A DNA stretch of 64,000 nt from Cognataquiflexum gelatinilyticum (GCF_024813435.1 NZ_JANAEZ010000002.1:558001-622000), one strand, 5' to 3'. Shown: positions 9,003 through 18,158, counted from the stretch's first letter. Numbers and translations are program-made. The notes: generated by a model from the letters alone, not told the origin.

Positions 9003-9010
9003 TAACTTTG
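9003..9010 (+). promoter_or_regulatory. Possible internal promoter before rpsH
   Basis: TAACTTTG matches the -7 element, and the same 11-base string GTAACTTTGCA is present in the rplC promoter. The -33 position holds TTTT rather than TTTG. A short hairpin (GCACTCCC / GGG-AA-AGTGC, 9010-9032) follows directly. It lies in the only sizeable gap inside the spc cluster. Confidence 0.5.
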
Positions 9011-9050
9011 CACTCCCTTAGCGGGAAAGTGCAGTTAGACTTATATAATT

Positions 9051-9446
9051 ATGACTGATCCAATAGCTGATTATCTGACAAGATTGAGAAATGCCATCAA
9101 GGCTGCTCATAGAATCGTTGAGATGCCTGCTTCTAACATTAAGAAGGAAATCACGAAGGTGCTTCATGATAAAGGTTATATTCAAAACTATAAATTTGAA
9201 GAAAATGGACCTCAAGGGGTCATCAAAATAGCTTTGAAATATAATCCATCAACAAAGCAAAATGCCATCGTAAGCCTAAGCCGAGTTAGTAAGCCTGGTC
9301 TTAGAAAATATGTAAAACATGAAGATCTTCCTAGAGTCATCAATGGCTTGGGAATCGCCATCCTTTCCACTTCCAAAGGTGTAATGACTGATAAAGAAGC
9401 CCGTACAGAAGGTGTGGGAGGAGAAGTACTTTGCTACGTTTATTAA
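9051..9446 (+). CDS. rpsH: 30S ribosomal protein S8
   Basis: S8 is a primary 16S rRNA-binding protein of the platform. It has 131 residues, begins MTDPIADYLTRLRNAIKA, and ends with the signature GGEVLCYVY preceded by AILSTSKGVMTDKEAR. Confidence 0.96.
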   Translation: MTDPIADYLTRLRNAIKAAHRIVEMPASNIKKEITKVLHDKGYIQNYKFEENGPQGVIKIALKYNPSTKQNAIVSLSRVSKPGLRKYVKHEDLPRVINGLGIAILSTSKGVMTDKEARTEGVGGEVLCYVY

Positions 9447-9455
9447 TATACCGTC

Positions 9456-10013
9456 ATGTCTAGAATAGGTAAAAAACCAATAAATATACCTACGGGTGTT
9501 ACTGTAGACGTAACTGCATTTAATGTTGTTACTGTTAAAGGTCCCAAAGGTGTTCTAAGTAGGGATGTGAATCCCGACATTGCTGTAAAGGTTGAGGGTA
9601 AGGAAATTATCCTAGAAAGACCTACAGATTCAAAAAGACATAAGTCGCTCCATGGCCTATATAGGTCTCTAATCAACAACATGGTTTTAGGTGTATCCGA
9701 AGGTTACAAAAAAGACCTTGAGCTTGTTGGGGTGGGTTATAAGGCGTCTAACCAAGGTCAGGTTCTTGAACTTTCCCTAGGTTATTCACACAATATCTTT
9801 TTTGCGCTTCCAGAATCAGTTGCTCTAAAGACTGAGACTCCTAAGGGTAAAAATCCTGTCATTACATTAGAAGGGATAGATAAAGAATTGGTTGGCCAAA
9901 TTGCAGCCAAAATTAAATCTTTGCGTAAAGTTGAGCCTTATAAAGGCAAGGGTGTACGTTTTGTCGGTGAAATTGTTAGACGTAAGGCTGGTAAAACTGC
10001 CGGTAAAAAATAA
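9456..10013 (+). CDS. rplF: 50S ribosomal protein L6
   Basis: L6 lies near the GTPase-associated centre. It has 185 residues in two repeated domains and begins MSRIGKKPINIPTGVTVDV; the C-terminal signature region reads VEPYKGKGVRFVGE. Confidence 0.96.
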   Translation: MSRIGKKPINIPTGVTVDVTAFNVVTVKGPKGVLSRDVNPDIAVKVEGKEIILERPTDSKRHKSLHGLYRSLINNMVLGVSEGYKKDLELVGVGYKASNQGQVLELSLGYSHNIFFALPESVALKTETPKGKNPVITLEGIDKELVGQIAAKIKSLRKVEPYKGKGVRFVGEIVRRKAGKTAGKK

Positions 10014-10018
10014 TTGAT

Positions 10019-10369
10019 ATGGCCTTTAATAAGAATTTAAGAAGAATTAGAATCAAAAAAAGTATCAGAAGAAAGATTTCGGGTACTGATTCTAGACCTC
10101 GTCTGTCTGTATTTAAAAGTAATACTGGAATTTATGCCCAACTTGTAGATGACCTTAAAGGCCATACACTTGTTCAGGCATCTTCCAAAGAACTCGGTTC
10201 AGTAAAAAATGCTAATGTATCTGTTTCAAAAGAGGTGGGTAAGAAGTTAGCTGAAAGAGCTGTTGCGAATGGAGTCACTGATGTTGTTTTTGACAGAAGT
10301 GGTTATTTATATCATGGAAATGTTAAAGCTCTTGCTGATGGTGCAAGGGAAGGTGGCCTTAAATTTTAA
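10019..10369 (+). CDS. rplR: 50S ribosomal protein L18
   Basis: L18 binds 5S rRNA together with L5. It has 116 residues with a basic N-terminus (NKNLRRIRIKKSIRRK) and the C-terminal VVFDRSGYLYHGNVKALADG segment common to the family. Confidence 0.95.
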   Translation: MAFNKNLRRIRIKKSIRRKISGTDSRPRLSVFKSNTGIYAQLVDDLKGHTLVQASSKELGSVKNANVSVSKEVGKKLAERAVANGVTDVVFDRSGYLYHGNVKALADGAREGGLKF

Positions 10370-10377
10370 TAGATATT

Positions 10378-10896
10378 ATGTCTCAGGTAAAAAGAAAACC
10401 AATTAGGGCAACAGATACTGAATTAAAAGAGAAAGTTGTTGCTATCAACCGTGTTGCTAAAGTAGTAAAAGGTGGTAGGAGATTTTCGTTCTCTGCTATA
10501 GTTGTTGTGGGAGATGGAGCTGGTGTTGTAGGATATGGACTTGGCAAAGCCAATGAAGTAACAGATGCTATCACTAAAGGAATTGAAGACGCAAAGAAGA
10601 ACCTTGTAAGGGTTCCGGTATTGAAAGGTACTATTCCTCACGAACAATTAGGAAAATTCGGTGGTGGTTTTGTCCTAATAAAACCTGCTGCCGCTGGTAC
10701 AGGTGTAATCGCAGGTGGTGCGATGCGTGCAGTACTAGAAAGTGCAGGGGTAACTGACGTTTTGGCCAAATCAAAAGGTTCTTCTAACCCACATAACGTG
10801 GTTAAAGCTACTATTGATGCCTTAGTACAGTTAAGAGATGCTATTGCAGTTTCTCAGCAAAGAGGAGTTAAAATGTCTAAAGTCTTTAACGGTTAA
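10378..10896 (+). CDS. rpsE: 30S ribosomal protein S5
   Basis: S5 acts in decoding fidelity and has mRNA helicase activity with S3 and S4. It has 172 residues; the S5 signature RRFSFSAIVVVGDGAGVVGY is intact, and the C-terminal domain carries SKGSSNPHNVVKATIDAL. Confidence 0.96.
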   Translation: MSQVKRKPIRATDTELKEKVVAINRVAKVVKGGRRFSFSAIVVVGDGAGVVGYGLGKANEVTDAITKGIEDAKKNLVRVPVLKGTIPHEQLGKFGGGFVLIKPAAAGTGVIAGGAMRAVLESAGVTDVLAKSKGSSNPHNVVKATIDALVQLRDAIAVSQQRGVKMSKVFNG

Positions 10897-10901
10897 TCAA
10901 A

Positions 10902-11081
10902 ATGGGAAAGATCAAGATTACTCAGACAAAAAGTACCATAAAGAGACCTAAGGACCAAAAAGCAACTATTGTGGCGCTTGGACTTGGTAAGATCAACAAA
11001 TCTGTAGAGATTGAAAGCAATCCTGCAATTGTTGGAATGGTTAGAAAAGTTAGTCACCTTGTAAAAGTGGAGGAAGCTTAA
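10902..11081 (+). CDS. rpmD: 50S ribosomal protein L30 (short gene)
   Basis: This 59-residue gene is easily missed because of its length. It reads MGKIKITQTKSTIKRPKDQK and ends VGMVRKVSHLVKVEEA, matching L30 in length and pattern. It starts 5 bases after rpsE and ends 2 bases before rplO, the expected place in the spc operon. Confidence 0.94.
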   Translation: MGKIKITQTKSTIKRPKDQKATIVALGLGKINKSVEIESNPAIVGMVRKVSHLVKVEEA

Positions 11082-11083
11082 TT

Positions 11084-11530
11084 ATGAAATTACATACATT
11101 AAAACCGGCAGAAGGCTCGATTAAATCAAGTAAAAGAATCGGACGAGGAACTGGATCAGGAAAAGGTGGGACCTCAACAAGAGGTCACAAAGGTGCCAAA
11201 TCAAGGTCAGGTTATAAATCAAAGCTTGGATTCGAAGGTGGTCAAATGCCACTTCAAAGAAGGGTTCCAAAGTTTGGGTTCAAAAGTCTTAACACTACTG
11301 TTCATAAGCCGATCAACTTGGATGTAATCCAAAGTCTGGCTACTGAATTCAACTTGAATACTATTTCATTTGATACTTTGGTAGAACATGGATTGGTTTC
11401 AAAAAAAGATGTTGTAAAAGTGTTAGGTAGAGGCGAACTTACAGCTAAATTAAATGTAAGTGCACACTTATTCTCTGCTTCTGCTGTGGAAGCTATTGAA
11501 AAAGTTGGCGGAACAGTAAACAAGCTTTAA
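11084..11530 (+). CDS. rplO: 50S ribosomal protein L15
   Basis: L15 is a late-assembly protein. It has 148 residues: a glycine- and arginine-rich N-terminus (KRIGRGTGSGKGGTSTRGHK) and a C-terminal globular domain. It is 4 bases before secY. Confidence 0.96.
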   Translation: MKLHTLKPAEGSIKSSKRIGRGTGSGKGGTSTRGHKGAKSRSGYKSKLGFEGGQMPLQRRVPKFGFKSLNTTVHKPINLDVIQSLATEFNLNTISFDTLVEHGLVSKKDVVKVLGRGELTAKLNVSAHLFSASAVEAIEKVGGTVNKL

Positions 11531-11534
11531 ATAA

Positions 11535-12857
11535 ATGAAAAAGTTTATCTCAACAGTTAAGAATATCTTTTCTATTGAAGATCTAAGGATCAGGATACTA
11601 AATACAATTGGGTTCCTAGTTGTATTTAGATTAGGGTCCTTTATTGTATTGCCTGGTGTAGATCCTTCTAAACTAGGTGATGCTCCGGAAGGTATTTTTG
11701 GTTTGATAGATACTTTCTTAGGTGGAGCATTCAGCAATGCTTCTATCTTTGGGCTAGGTATCATGCCATATATCTCCGCTTCAATTGTGCTACAGTTATT
11801 GACTGTTGGAGTTCCCTATTTTCAAAAACTTCAAAAAGAAGGTGAATCTGGTAGGAAAAGAATCAATCAATTTACTAGGGTTCTCACAATTTTGATTACC
11901 ATTGCCCAAGGTGTGGGCTATATTACTGCTACAATCCTCCCAACAGGGGCGGTAATGGTATCGACTACCCTCTTCATGTTCAGTTCTCTTGTACTTCTTA
12001 CAGCCGGCACCATGTTTTGTATGTGGCTTGGGGAGAAGATTACCGAAAAAGGAATTGGAAATGGTATATCAATGTTAATTATGATTGGTATTATTTCGAG
12101 ATTTCCCGGTGCAATCATTGCAGAGGTTTTATCTAAAGGTACTTCAGGGATGCTCTTGCTCTTGATAGAAGCTGCAGTATTGTTCTTTGTTGTTCTTGGC
12201 GTCGTTGCTATGACTGAAGCCACAAGAAGAATTCCGGTTCAATATGCAAAACAGGTTGTTGGTGGAAAGGTTTATGGCGGACAAAGACAGTATATACCAA
12301 TTAAGGTAAATGCCTCTGGAGTTATGCCTATCATTTTCGCTCAATCTCTGATGTTTTTACCGGCTCTTATTGCTCAAATTTGGTCTTCTGAAAGTGACAT
12401 AGCCAATTATATCGGCAGTACATTCAGTGATTTCACCTCATGGCAATATAACCTTGTATTTGCTACCATGATTATTCTCTTTACGTTCTTTTATACAGCA
12501 ATCACAGTTAATCCTGAACAAATTGCTGAAGACCTTAAGAGAAATGGAGGATTTGTACCTGGTATCAAACCTGGAGCTCCTACATCAGATTTTATAGACA
12601 ATATAATCTCAAGAATCACGCTTCCTGGATCATTGCTCCTCTCCATAATAGCTATACTTCCTGCTTTCGCAATCATTGCAGGAGTTGGTGGTGAATTTGC
12701 TCAATTCTATGGTGGCACTTCCCTTTTAATCATGGTAGGTGTCATTATGGATACTCTAAGACAGATAGAAAGTTATTTGTTGATGAGGCACTATGAAGGA
12801 ATGATGAAGAGTGGAAATATGAAAAATAATCCTACTAATTACGCTGCAGCAGTATGA
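11535..12857 (+). CDS. secY: Protein translocase channel subunit SecY
   Basis: SecY forms the inner-membrane channel for secreted and membrane proteins. It has 440 residues with about ten hydrophobic segments; GLGIMPYISASIVLQLL at the second segment and EATRRIPVQYAKQVVGG in the cytoplasmic loop are family hallmarks. Its stop overlaps the map start by 4 bases (ATGA), so the two are probably coupled. Confidence 0.97.
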   Translation: MKKFISTVKNIFSIEDLRIRILNTIGFLVVFRLGSFIVLPGVDPSKLGDAPEGIFGLIDTFLGGAFSNASIFGLGIMPYISASIVLQLLTVGVPYFQKLQKEGESGRKRINQFTRVLTILITIAQGVGYITATILPTGAVMVSTTLFMFSSLVLLTAGTMFCMWLGEKITEKGIGNGISMLIMIGIISRFPGAIIAEVLSKGTSGMLLLLIEAAVLFFVVLGVVAMTEATRRIPVQYAKQVVGGKVYGGQRQYIPIKVNASGVMPIIFAQSLMFLPALIAQIWSSESDIANYIGSTFSDFTSWQYNLVFATMIILFTFFYTAITVNPEQIAEDLKRNGGFVPGIKPGAPTSDFIDNIISRITLPGSLLLSIIAILPAFAIIAGVGGEFAQFYGGTSLLIMVGVIMDTLRQIESYLLMRHYEGMMKSGNMKNNPTNYAAAV

Positions 12858-13627
12858 TTCATTATAAAACTTCTGAGGAAGTTCAAATAATCAAACAAGG
12901 TGCTCAAATTTTAGGAAAGGCCCACGGTGAAGTGGCCAAACATATTAAAGAAGGGGTAAAGACCTCTTTTCTTGACAAAATAGCAGAGGAGTATATTCGT
13001 GATAATAACGGTATACCTTCCTTTAAAGGCTACAATGGATTTCCATCTTCTCTATGTATCTCAGTCAATGAGGTAGTGGTACATGGTTTTCCCGGTAGTT
13101 ATGTTTTGAAAGATGGCGATATAATCTCAGTAGATTGTGGAGTCTTTCACCAAGGTTTTCATAGCGATAGCGCTTATACTTACCCTGTCGGTGAAGTTTC
13201 TCCCCAAGTATTGTCATTGCTCAAAGCAACGAAGGACTCTTTATATTTAGGTATTGAAAAAGCCGTATTTGGCAATAGAATTGGTGACATAGGATTCTCT
13301 ATTCAAAAATTTGTAGAGGCAAAAGGCTACACTGTTGTTAGAGAATTGGTAGGTCATGGTTTGGGCAAAAGCCTCCATGAAGCTCCTGAAGTTCCTAATT
13401 ATGGAAAAAAAGGAAGTGGACCTCTTCTTAAGGCAGGTATGGTTTTAGCCATCGAACCGATGGTTAATCTGGGTACCAGGAATATTGTTCAAGAAAGAGA
13501 TGGATGGACTATCAGAACGGCAGATAGGAAGCAGTCTGCTCATTACGAGCATACTGTAGCAATATTTGAGGATAGAACGGAAATTTTAACTACACATCAA
13601 TACATAGAAGAAAATTTCAAATTCTAA
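12854..13627 (+). CDS. map: Methionine aminopeptidase, type I
   Basis: The enzyme removes the initiator methionine from new proteins. It has 257 residues. The five metal ligands expected for the family are visible: the two Asp in SVDCGVFHQGFHSDSAY, His in HGLGKSLHEAPEVPNYG, Glu in AIEPMV, and Glu in HYEHTVAI. The place between secY and infA is standard. Confidence 0.96.
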   Translation: MIHYKTSEEVQIIKQGAQILGKAHGEVAKHIKEGVKTSFLDKIAEEYIRDNNGIPSFKGYNGFPSSLCISVNEVVVHGFPGSYVLKDGDIISVDCGVFHQGFHSDSAYTYPVGEVSPQVLSLLKATKDSLYLGIEKAVFGNRIGDIGFSIQKFVEAKGYTVVRELVGHGLGKSLHEAPEVPNYGKKGSGPLLKAGMVLAIEPMVNLGTRNIVQERDGWTIRTADRKQSAHYEHTVAIFEDRTEILTTHQYIEENFKF

Positions 13628-13629
13628 AT

Positions 13630-13848
13630 ATGGCTAAACAGACATCGATAGAGCAAGATGGTACAATAGTAGAAGCATTGTCTAATGCAATGTTTAAAGT
13701 GGAACTTGAAAATGGTCATCAGTTGATTGCACATATTTCAGGTAAAATGAGAATGAATTATATCAAGATCCTTCCTGGAGACAAAGTGAAATTAGAACTT
13801 TCTCCATATGATCTTTCAAAAGGTAGAATCGTTTACAGATACAAATAA
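13630..13848 (+). CDS. infA: Translation initiation factor IF-1
   Basis: IF-1 occupies the ribosomal A site during initiation. It has the standard 72 residues and an OB fold, with DGTIVEALSNAMFKVELENG and HISGKMRMNYIKILPGDKV. It starts two bases after map. Confidence 0.96.
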   Translation: MAKQTSIEQDGTIVEALSNAMFKVELENGHQLIAHISGKMRMNYIKILPGDKVKLELSPYDLSKGRIVYRYK

Positions 13849-13854
13849 AATGTC

Positions 13855-13971
13855 ATGAAAGTAAAGGCATCAATCAAAAAAAGAAGTGTTGATTGTAAAG
13901 TTATCAGAAGAAATGGAAAACTTTATGTAATCAACAAGAAGAATCCTAAGTTTAAACAAAGACAAGGTTAA
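13855..13971 (+). CDS. rpmJ: 50S ribosomal protein L36, zinc-free form (short gene)
   Basis: This 38-residue gene reads MKVKASIKKRSVDCKVIRRN and ends NPKFKQRQG, the L36 pattern. It has only one cysteine, so it lacks the zinc ribbon of the usual form. It lies 6 bases after infA and 5 before rpsM, its usual place. Confidence 0.93.
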   Translation: MKVKASIKKRSVDCKVIRRNGKLYVINKKNPKFKQRQG

Positions 13972-13976
13972 TCATT

Positions 13977-14354
13977 ATGGCAAGAATTGCAGGTGTTGAC
14001 ATACCAGACAACAAGCGTGGTGAGATCGGCTTGACCTACATCTTCGGAATCGGTAGGAGCTCAGCGAGATCTATCCTGAACAAAGCGGGAATTTCTTTTG
14101 ACAAGAAAGCAGGTGAGTGGGATGATGATGAATCAACCGCTATCAGAACAATAATTGCTGAGGAATTCAGAACCGAAGGCGCTTTGAAGTCTGAGATCCA
14201 ATTAAACATCAAAAGATTGATGGATATTGGTTGTTATAGAGGTTTGAGGCATAGAAAAGGTTTACCTGTCCGTGGTCAAAAAACCAAAAATAACGCGAGA
14301 ACAAGAAAAGGTAAGAGAAAGACTGTTGCTAATAAGAAAAAAGCAACTAAATAA
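13977..14354 (+). CDS. rpsM: 30S ribosomal protein S13
   Basis: S13 contacts tRNA and bridges the subunits. It has 125 residues, begins MARIAGVDIPDNKRGEIGLT and carries the signature CYRGLRHRKGLPVRGQKTKN near the C-terminus, followed by a lysine-rich tail. Confidence 0.96.
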   Translation: MARIAGVDIPDNKRGEIGLTYIFGIGRSSARSILNKAGISFDKKAGEWDDDESTAIRTIIAEEFRTEGALKSEIQLNIKRLMDIGCYRGLRHRKGLPVRGQKTKNNARTRKGKRKTVANKKKATK

Positions 14355-14369
14355 ATCTTGAATTAGATT

Positions 14370-14768
14370 ATGGCTCAGAAAAGAAACGATAAAGCTAAAG
14401 GTAAAAAAAGAGTAGTTAAAGTTGAGGCGGTTGGGCAAGTGCACATCAAAGCTTCTTTTAACAACATCATCATCTCTATTACCAATAATTCTGGTCAAGT
14501 GATCTCTTGGGCTTCTGCCGGTAAAATGGGATTCAGAGGCTCAAAAAAGAACACTCCTTATGCAGCACAAATGGCCGCTCAAAATTGCGGACAAGTTGCA
14601 TATGACCTTGGATTGAGAAAAATTGAGGTTTTTGTAAAAGGACCAGGTGCAGGACGTGAGTCTGCAATCAGAACTTTGCAAAATGTAGGATTAGATGTAA
14701 CCACCATCGTGGATGTGACCCCACTACCACACAATGGATGTCGTCCTCCAAAACGTAGAAGAGTATAA
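14370..14768 (+). CDS. rpsK: 30S ribosomal protein S11
   Basis: S11 forms part of the platform around the Shine-Dalgarno duplex. It has 132 residues and ends with the signature VTPLPHNGCRPPKRRRV. The N-terminus has a lysine-rich extension of about 15 residues. Confidence 0.96.
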   Translation: MAQKRNDKAKGKKRVVKVEAVGQVHIKASFNNIIISITNNSGQVISWASAGKMGFRGSKKNTPYAAQMAAQNCGQVAYDLGLRKIEVFVKGPGAGRESAIRTLQNVGLDVTTIVDVTPLPHNGCRPPKRRRV

Positions 14769-14788
14769 TTTCTTAAAGAAGATATATA

Positions 14789-15391
14789 ATGGCAAGATAT
14801 ACAGGTCCAAAGGCAAAGATAGCCAGAAGATTCGGTGAGCCTATCGAAGGATATAGCAAAGCTCTCCAAAAGAAAAATTACCCTCCGGGAATGCACGGAA
14901 GAGGTAGAAGAAAAAAACAATCTGAATATGCTATTCAGCTTGCTGAAAAGCAGAAAGCTAAATACATCTATGGTGTATTGGAAAGACAGTTTGCAAAAAT
15001 GTTTGATATTGCTTCAAGAAAACAAGGTATTACTGGTGAAAACCTTCTTCAGTTGCTAGAATCAAGATTAGACAATACAGTTTATAGATTAGGTATCGCC
15101 CCTACGAGAAGGGGAGCAAGACAACTTGTCTCTCACAAGCATATTCTCGTCAATGGTGAACTAGTCAATATTCCATCTTATACCCTAAAGCCGGGTGATG
15201 TAGTTTCTGTTAGAGAGCGATCAAAATCTCTAGAAGCTATTACTAATAGCCTTGCAGGTAGAAGTTCGCGTTATTCTTGGCTAGAGTGGGATAATACCTC
15301 TTTGGCAGGTAAGTTTGTATCGATTCCAAGCAGAGATGATATTCCTGAGAATATCAAGGAACAGTTGATCGTCGAACTTTACTCTAAATAA
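14789..15391 (+). CDS. rpsD: 30S ribosomal protein S4, zinc-free form
   Basis: S4 starts small-subunit assembly. It has 200 residues with an S4 RNA-binding domain around residues 93-155 (LESRLDNTVYRLGIAPTRRG). The N-terminus lacks the cysteine cluster of the zinc form. It lies between rpsK and rpoA, as in the alpha operon. Confidence 0.96.
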   Translation: MARYTGPKAKIARRFGEPIEGYSKALQKKNYPPGMHGRGRRKKQSEYAIQLAEKQKAKYIYGVLERQFAKMFDIASRKQGITGENLLQLLESRLDNTVYRLGIAPTRRGARQLVSHKHILVNGELVNIPSYTLKPGDVVSVRERSKSLEAITNSLAGRSSRYSWLEWDNTSLAGKFVSIPSRDDIPENIKEQLIVELYSK

Positions 15392-15421
15392 TTACTTTCA
15401 GACTTAAACAGAACTATTGAT

Positions 15422-16411
15422 ATGTCCATATTAGCATTTCAAATGCCCGAGAAAGTGGTAATGGAAAAAGCCGATGATTTTCACGGTCTATTCACCTTCA
15501 AGCCTCTTGAAAAGGGCTACGGGGTCACCATCGGTAATGCCTTGAGGAGAATACTTTTATCCTCATTGGAAGGTTATGCGATCACTTCTGTGAAGCTTCC
15601 TGGGGTAGTACATGAATTTTCTACAATCGAGGGCGTTGTTGAAGATGTGACTGATATCATTCTGAACCTCAAACAAGTTAGATTTAAAAAAGTCCACGAT
15701 TCTATCGACGGAAAAATCACTGTTGAGGTTAAAAACCAGTCTGTTTTCACTGCAGGAGATATCGCCAAGTTCACTTCTTCTTTCGAAGTATTGAACCCGG
15801 AGCTGATTATCTGTCATCTTGATGACAAAAAGAGTTTCGAAATTGAATTGACAGTTGAAAAAGGCAGGGGTTATCTTCCTGCTGAAGAATCTAAACCAAA
15901 AGAGCAGATCTTCGGAGTAATTCCAATCGATGCCATTTTCACACCTATTAAGAATGTGAAATATAGCGTGGAAAACACCAGGGTTGAACAAAAGACTGAC
16001 TTTGAAAAGTTAATCTTGGAAGTGACTACTGACGGTTCCATCCATCCAGAAAAAGCACTTCAAGAATCAGCTAAAATCCTTATCCAACATTTCATGTTGT
16101 TTTCTGACCAAACCATGGTCTTGGATTCAACAGGTGTTTCTGAACCAGAACCAATCGATGAAGAATTCCTTCACATGAGAAAACTCCTTAAAACTCCTTT
16201 GAGTGATTTGGACCTTTCTGTTAGGGCATTCAACTGCCTGAAAGCTGCAGATGTGAGAACACTAGGTGATCTTGCTAAACTGGAGATTTCAGATATGATG
16301 AAGTTCAGAAATTTTGGAAAAAAATCACTTGCAGAATTAGAGCAATTGATTCAGGAAAAGAGCCTGACCTTTGGAATGGATTTGTCTAAGTATAAACTTG
16401 ATGAAGAATAA
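15422..16411 (+). CDS. rpoA: RNA polymerase alpha subunit
   Basis: Alpha is the assembly platform of RNA polymerase and contacts promoters and activators through its C-terminal domain. It has 329 residues. The N-terminal domain carries GYGVTIGNALRRILLSS; the C-terminal domain carries LSVRAFNCLKAADVRTLGDL and FRNFGKKSLAELEQLI, the DNA-contacting helices. Confidence 0.97.
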   Translation: MSILAFQMPEKVVMEKADDFHGLFTFKPLEKGYGVTIGNALRRILLSSLEGYAITSVKLPGVVHEFSTIEGVVEDVTDIILNLKQVRFKKVHDSIDGKITVEVKNQSVFTAGDIAKFTSSFEVLNPELIICHLDDKKSFEIELTVEKGRGYLPAEESKPKEQIFGVIPIDAIFTPIKNVKYSVENTRVEQKTDFEKLILEVTTDGSIHPEKALQESAKILIQHFMLFSDQTMVLDSTGVSEPEPIDEEFLHMRKLLKTPLSDLDLSVRAFNCLKAADVRTLGDLAKLEISDMMKFRNFGKKSLAELEQLIQEKSLTFGMDLSKYKLDEE

Positions 16412-16417
16412 TTTAAA

Positions 16418-16912
16418 ATGAGACACGGTAAGAAATTCAACCACCTTGGCAGGACAGCCAGTCATAGGAAGGCAATGCTTTCAAATATGGCAACTTCCCT
16501 GATTCTTCATAAGCGTATTTCTACTACGCTTGCCAAGGCAAAGGAGCTAAGAAAATATGTAGAGCCTCTGATTACCAGAGCAAAAGAAGATACAACCCAT
16601 AACCGAAGGATAGTATTTTCCTACCTTCAAAACAAAGAAGGTATCAAAGCCTTGTTTGGAGATGTTGTAGAAAAAGTTGGAACTAGAACAGGTGGTTACA
16701 CAAGAATCATCAAAACAAACTTCCGACTTGGTGATAATGCAGAGATGTGTATCATTGAATTGGTGGATTTCAACGAATTGATGTTGAAAGACGCTCAGCC
16801 TGCTAAAAAGACTACAAGAAGAAGTAGAAGAAGCACTCCTAAAGCTACTGATTCTGTGGATGCACCTGCAGCTAAAGCTGATGAAACCAAAGAAGAAAAT
16901 ACTGGTGAATAA
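16418..16912 (+). CDS. rplQ: 50S ribosomal protein L17 with extended tail
   Basis: L17 sits near the tunnel exit. The conserved core (residues 1-120) begins MRHGKKFNHLGRTASHRKAM and includes GGYTRIIKTNFRLGDNAEM. A tail of about 40 residues rich in Lys, Arg, Thr, Ala and Glu follows, making it 164 residues, longer than the roughly 120-130 usual in Proteobacteria. It closes the ribosomal cluster. Confidence 0.95.
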   Translation: MRHGKKFNHLGRTASHRKAMLSNMATSLILHKRISTTLAKAKELRKYVEPLITRAKEDTTHNRRIVFSYLQNKEGIKALFGDVVEKVGTRTGGYTRIIKTNFRLGDNAEMCIIELVDFNELMLKDAQPAKKTTRRSRRSTPKATDSVDAPAAKADETKEENTGE

Positions 16913-16936
16913 TTCATGTCAGGAAATTCTAAATAT

Positions 16937-16970
16937 AAGGGGATTGGACTTTGGTTCAATCCCTTTTTTT
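16937..16970 (+). terminator. Intrinsic terminator of the ribosomal cluster
   Basis: AAGGGGATTG (16937-16946) pairs with CAATCCCTTT after a 10-base loop, and a run of seven T follows. An outer 7-base pair, AGGAAAT (16921-16927) with ATTTCCT (16971-16977), could extend it. Confidence 0.85.
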
Positions 16971-17012
16971 ATTTCCTGTTTAAATTACCAAGGCTAATAC
17001 TCCAAAAATCCT

Positions 17013-17020
17013 TAACTTTG
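17013..17020 (+). promoter_or_regulatory. Probable -7 promoter element before carA
   Basis: TAACTTTG matches the TAnnTTTG element and lies 19 bases before the carA ATG. I see no good TTTG at the -33 position. It follows the terminator of the ribosomal cluster, so carA has its own promoter or shares one with eno. Confidence 0.5.
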
Positions 17021-17039
17021 ACAAGTCCAAAAAATAACG

Positions 17040-18137
17040 ATGAACAAACAAAAAGCAACTCTTCTTTTGGCTGATGGTACTATTTTCCATGGATCTCTCA
17101 TTGGAAGAAAAGGTACCAACGGCGGTGAAATTTGTTTTAACACAGGAATGACCGGGTATCAGGAGATCTACACCGACCCATCATATACCGGGCAAATAGT
17201 TGTCACCACAACCTCTCATATCGGAAATTATGGTGTCATAGATTCGGAAGTCGAATCAGACCATCCTACAATTGCGGGTATTGTAGTAAATAGTTTTTCT
17301 GAAATTTTTAGTAGACTGGACGCCAACGGTTCATTGCAAGATTACCTAGTAAAATATGGAATAACCGGTATTGCAGATATAGACACAAGGAAACTTGTAA
17401 GGCATCTCCGTTCCAAAGGCGCTATGAATGCCATTATCAGCTCCGAATTTGAGGACGATTTAGCAGGTCTTAAAGCTGAATTGAATCTAGTTCCGGACAT
17501 GAATGGATTGGAACTTTCATCTCAAGTGTCCACAGGTGTTCCTTATTTTTTTGGTGAAGAATCTTCAGCCATCAAAGTCGCGTGTCTTGATTTTGGCATC
17601 AAAAGAAATATTCTTAGGAACCTAGCTGACCGTGGGGTTTACTGTAAAGTTTTTCCGGCAAAAACATCTTTAGCTGAAATGGAAAAATGGAATCCTGATG
17701 GGTATTTTCTTTCTAATGGTCCTGGTGACCCTGCTGTAATGGAATACGCGGTTAAAACAACCAAAGACATTTTGGATACAAATAAACCGTTGTTTGGGAT
17801 TTGTCTTGGGCATCAGATCCTTGCTGAAGCCTGTGGTATTTCAACCTATAAAATGCACCATGGTCATAGAGGATTGAACCATCCAATTAAAAACCTTCAA
17901 ACCGGTAAAAGTGAAATCACTTCCCAAAATCACGGATTTGTGGTCAATAGAGAGGATGTTGAAAAAAGCGATATCGTAGAAATGACCCATGTTCACCTCA
18001 ATGACAATACCGTAGCAGGGATTAAATTAACGAATAAACCTGCTTTTTCGGTACAATATCATCCTGAGTCCTCACCCGGACCACATGATTCAAGATATCT
18101 ATTTGATGATTTTATCTCTTTAATCAATAAAAATTAA
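17040..18137 (+). CDS. carA: Carbamoyl-phosphate synthase small subunit
   Basis: CarA takes the amide nitrogen from glutamine and passes ammonia to CarB for arginine and pyrimidine synthesis. It has 365 residues: an N-terminal CPSase domain (MTGYQEIYTDPSYTGQIVV) and a C-terminal class I glutamine amidotransferase domain with the nucleophile Cys in GICLGHQ and the His-Glu pair in QYHPESSPGPHD. carB is not in the window. Eno starts 21 bases later, so the two may share a transcript. Confidence 0.96.
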   Translation: MNKQKATLLLADGTIFHGSLIGRKGTNGGEICFNTGMTGYQEIYTDPSYTGQIVVTTTSHIGNYGVIDSEVESDHPTIAGIVVNSFSEIFSRLDANGSLQDYLVKYGITGIADIDTRKLVRHLRSKGAMNAIISSEFEDDLAGLKAELNLVPDMNGLELSSQVSTGVPYFFGEESSAIKVACLDFGIKRNILRNLADRGVYCKVFPAKTSLAEMEKWNPDGYFLSNGPGDPAVMEYAVKTTKDILDTNKPLFGICLGHQILAEACGISTYKMHHGHRGLNHPIKNLQTGKSEITSQNHGFVVNREDVEKSDIVEMTHVHLNDNTVAGIKLTNKPAFSVQYHPESSPGPHDSRYLFDDFISLINKN

Positions 18138-18158
18138 AACTCTTAAACCTTTAACATT

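Noticed and set aside
15563..15991. A 142-codon leftward frame inside rpoA
   Set aside because: Antisense to a highly conserved core gene.
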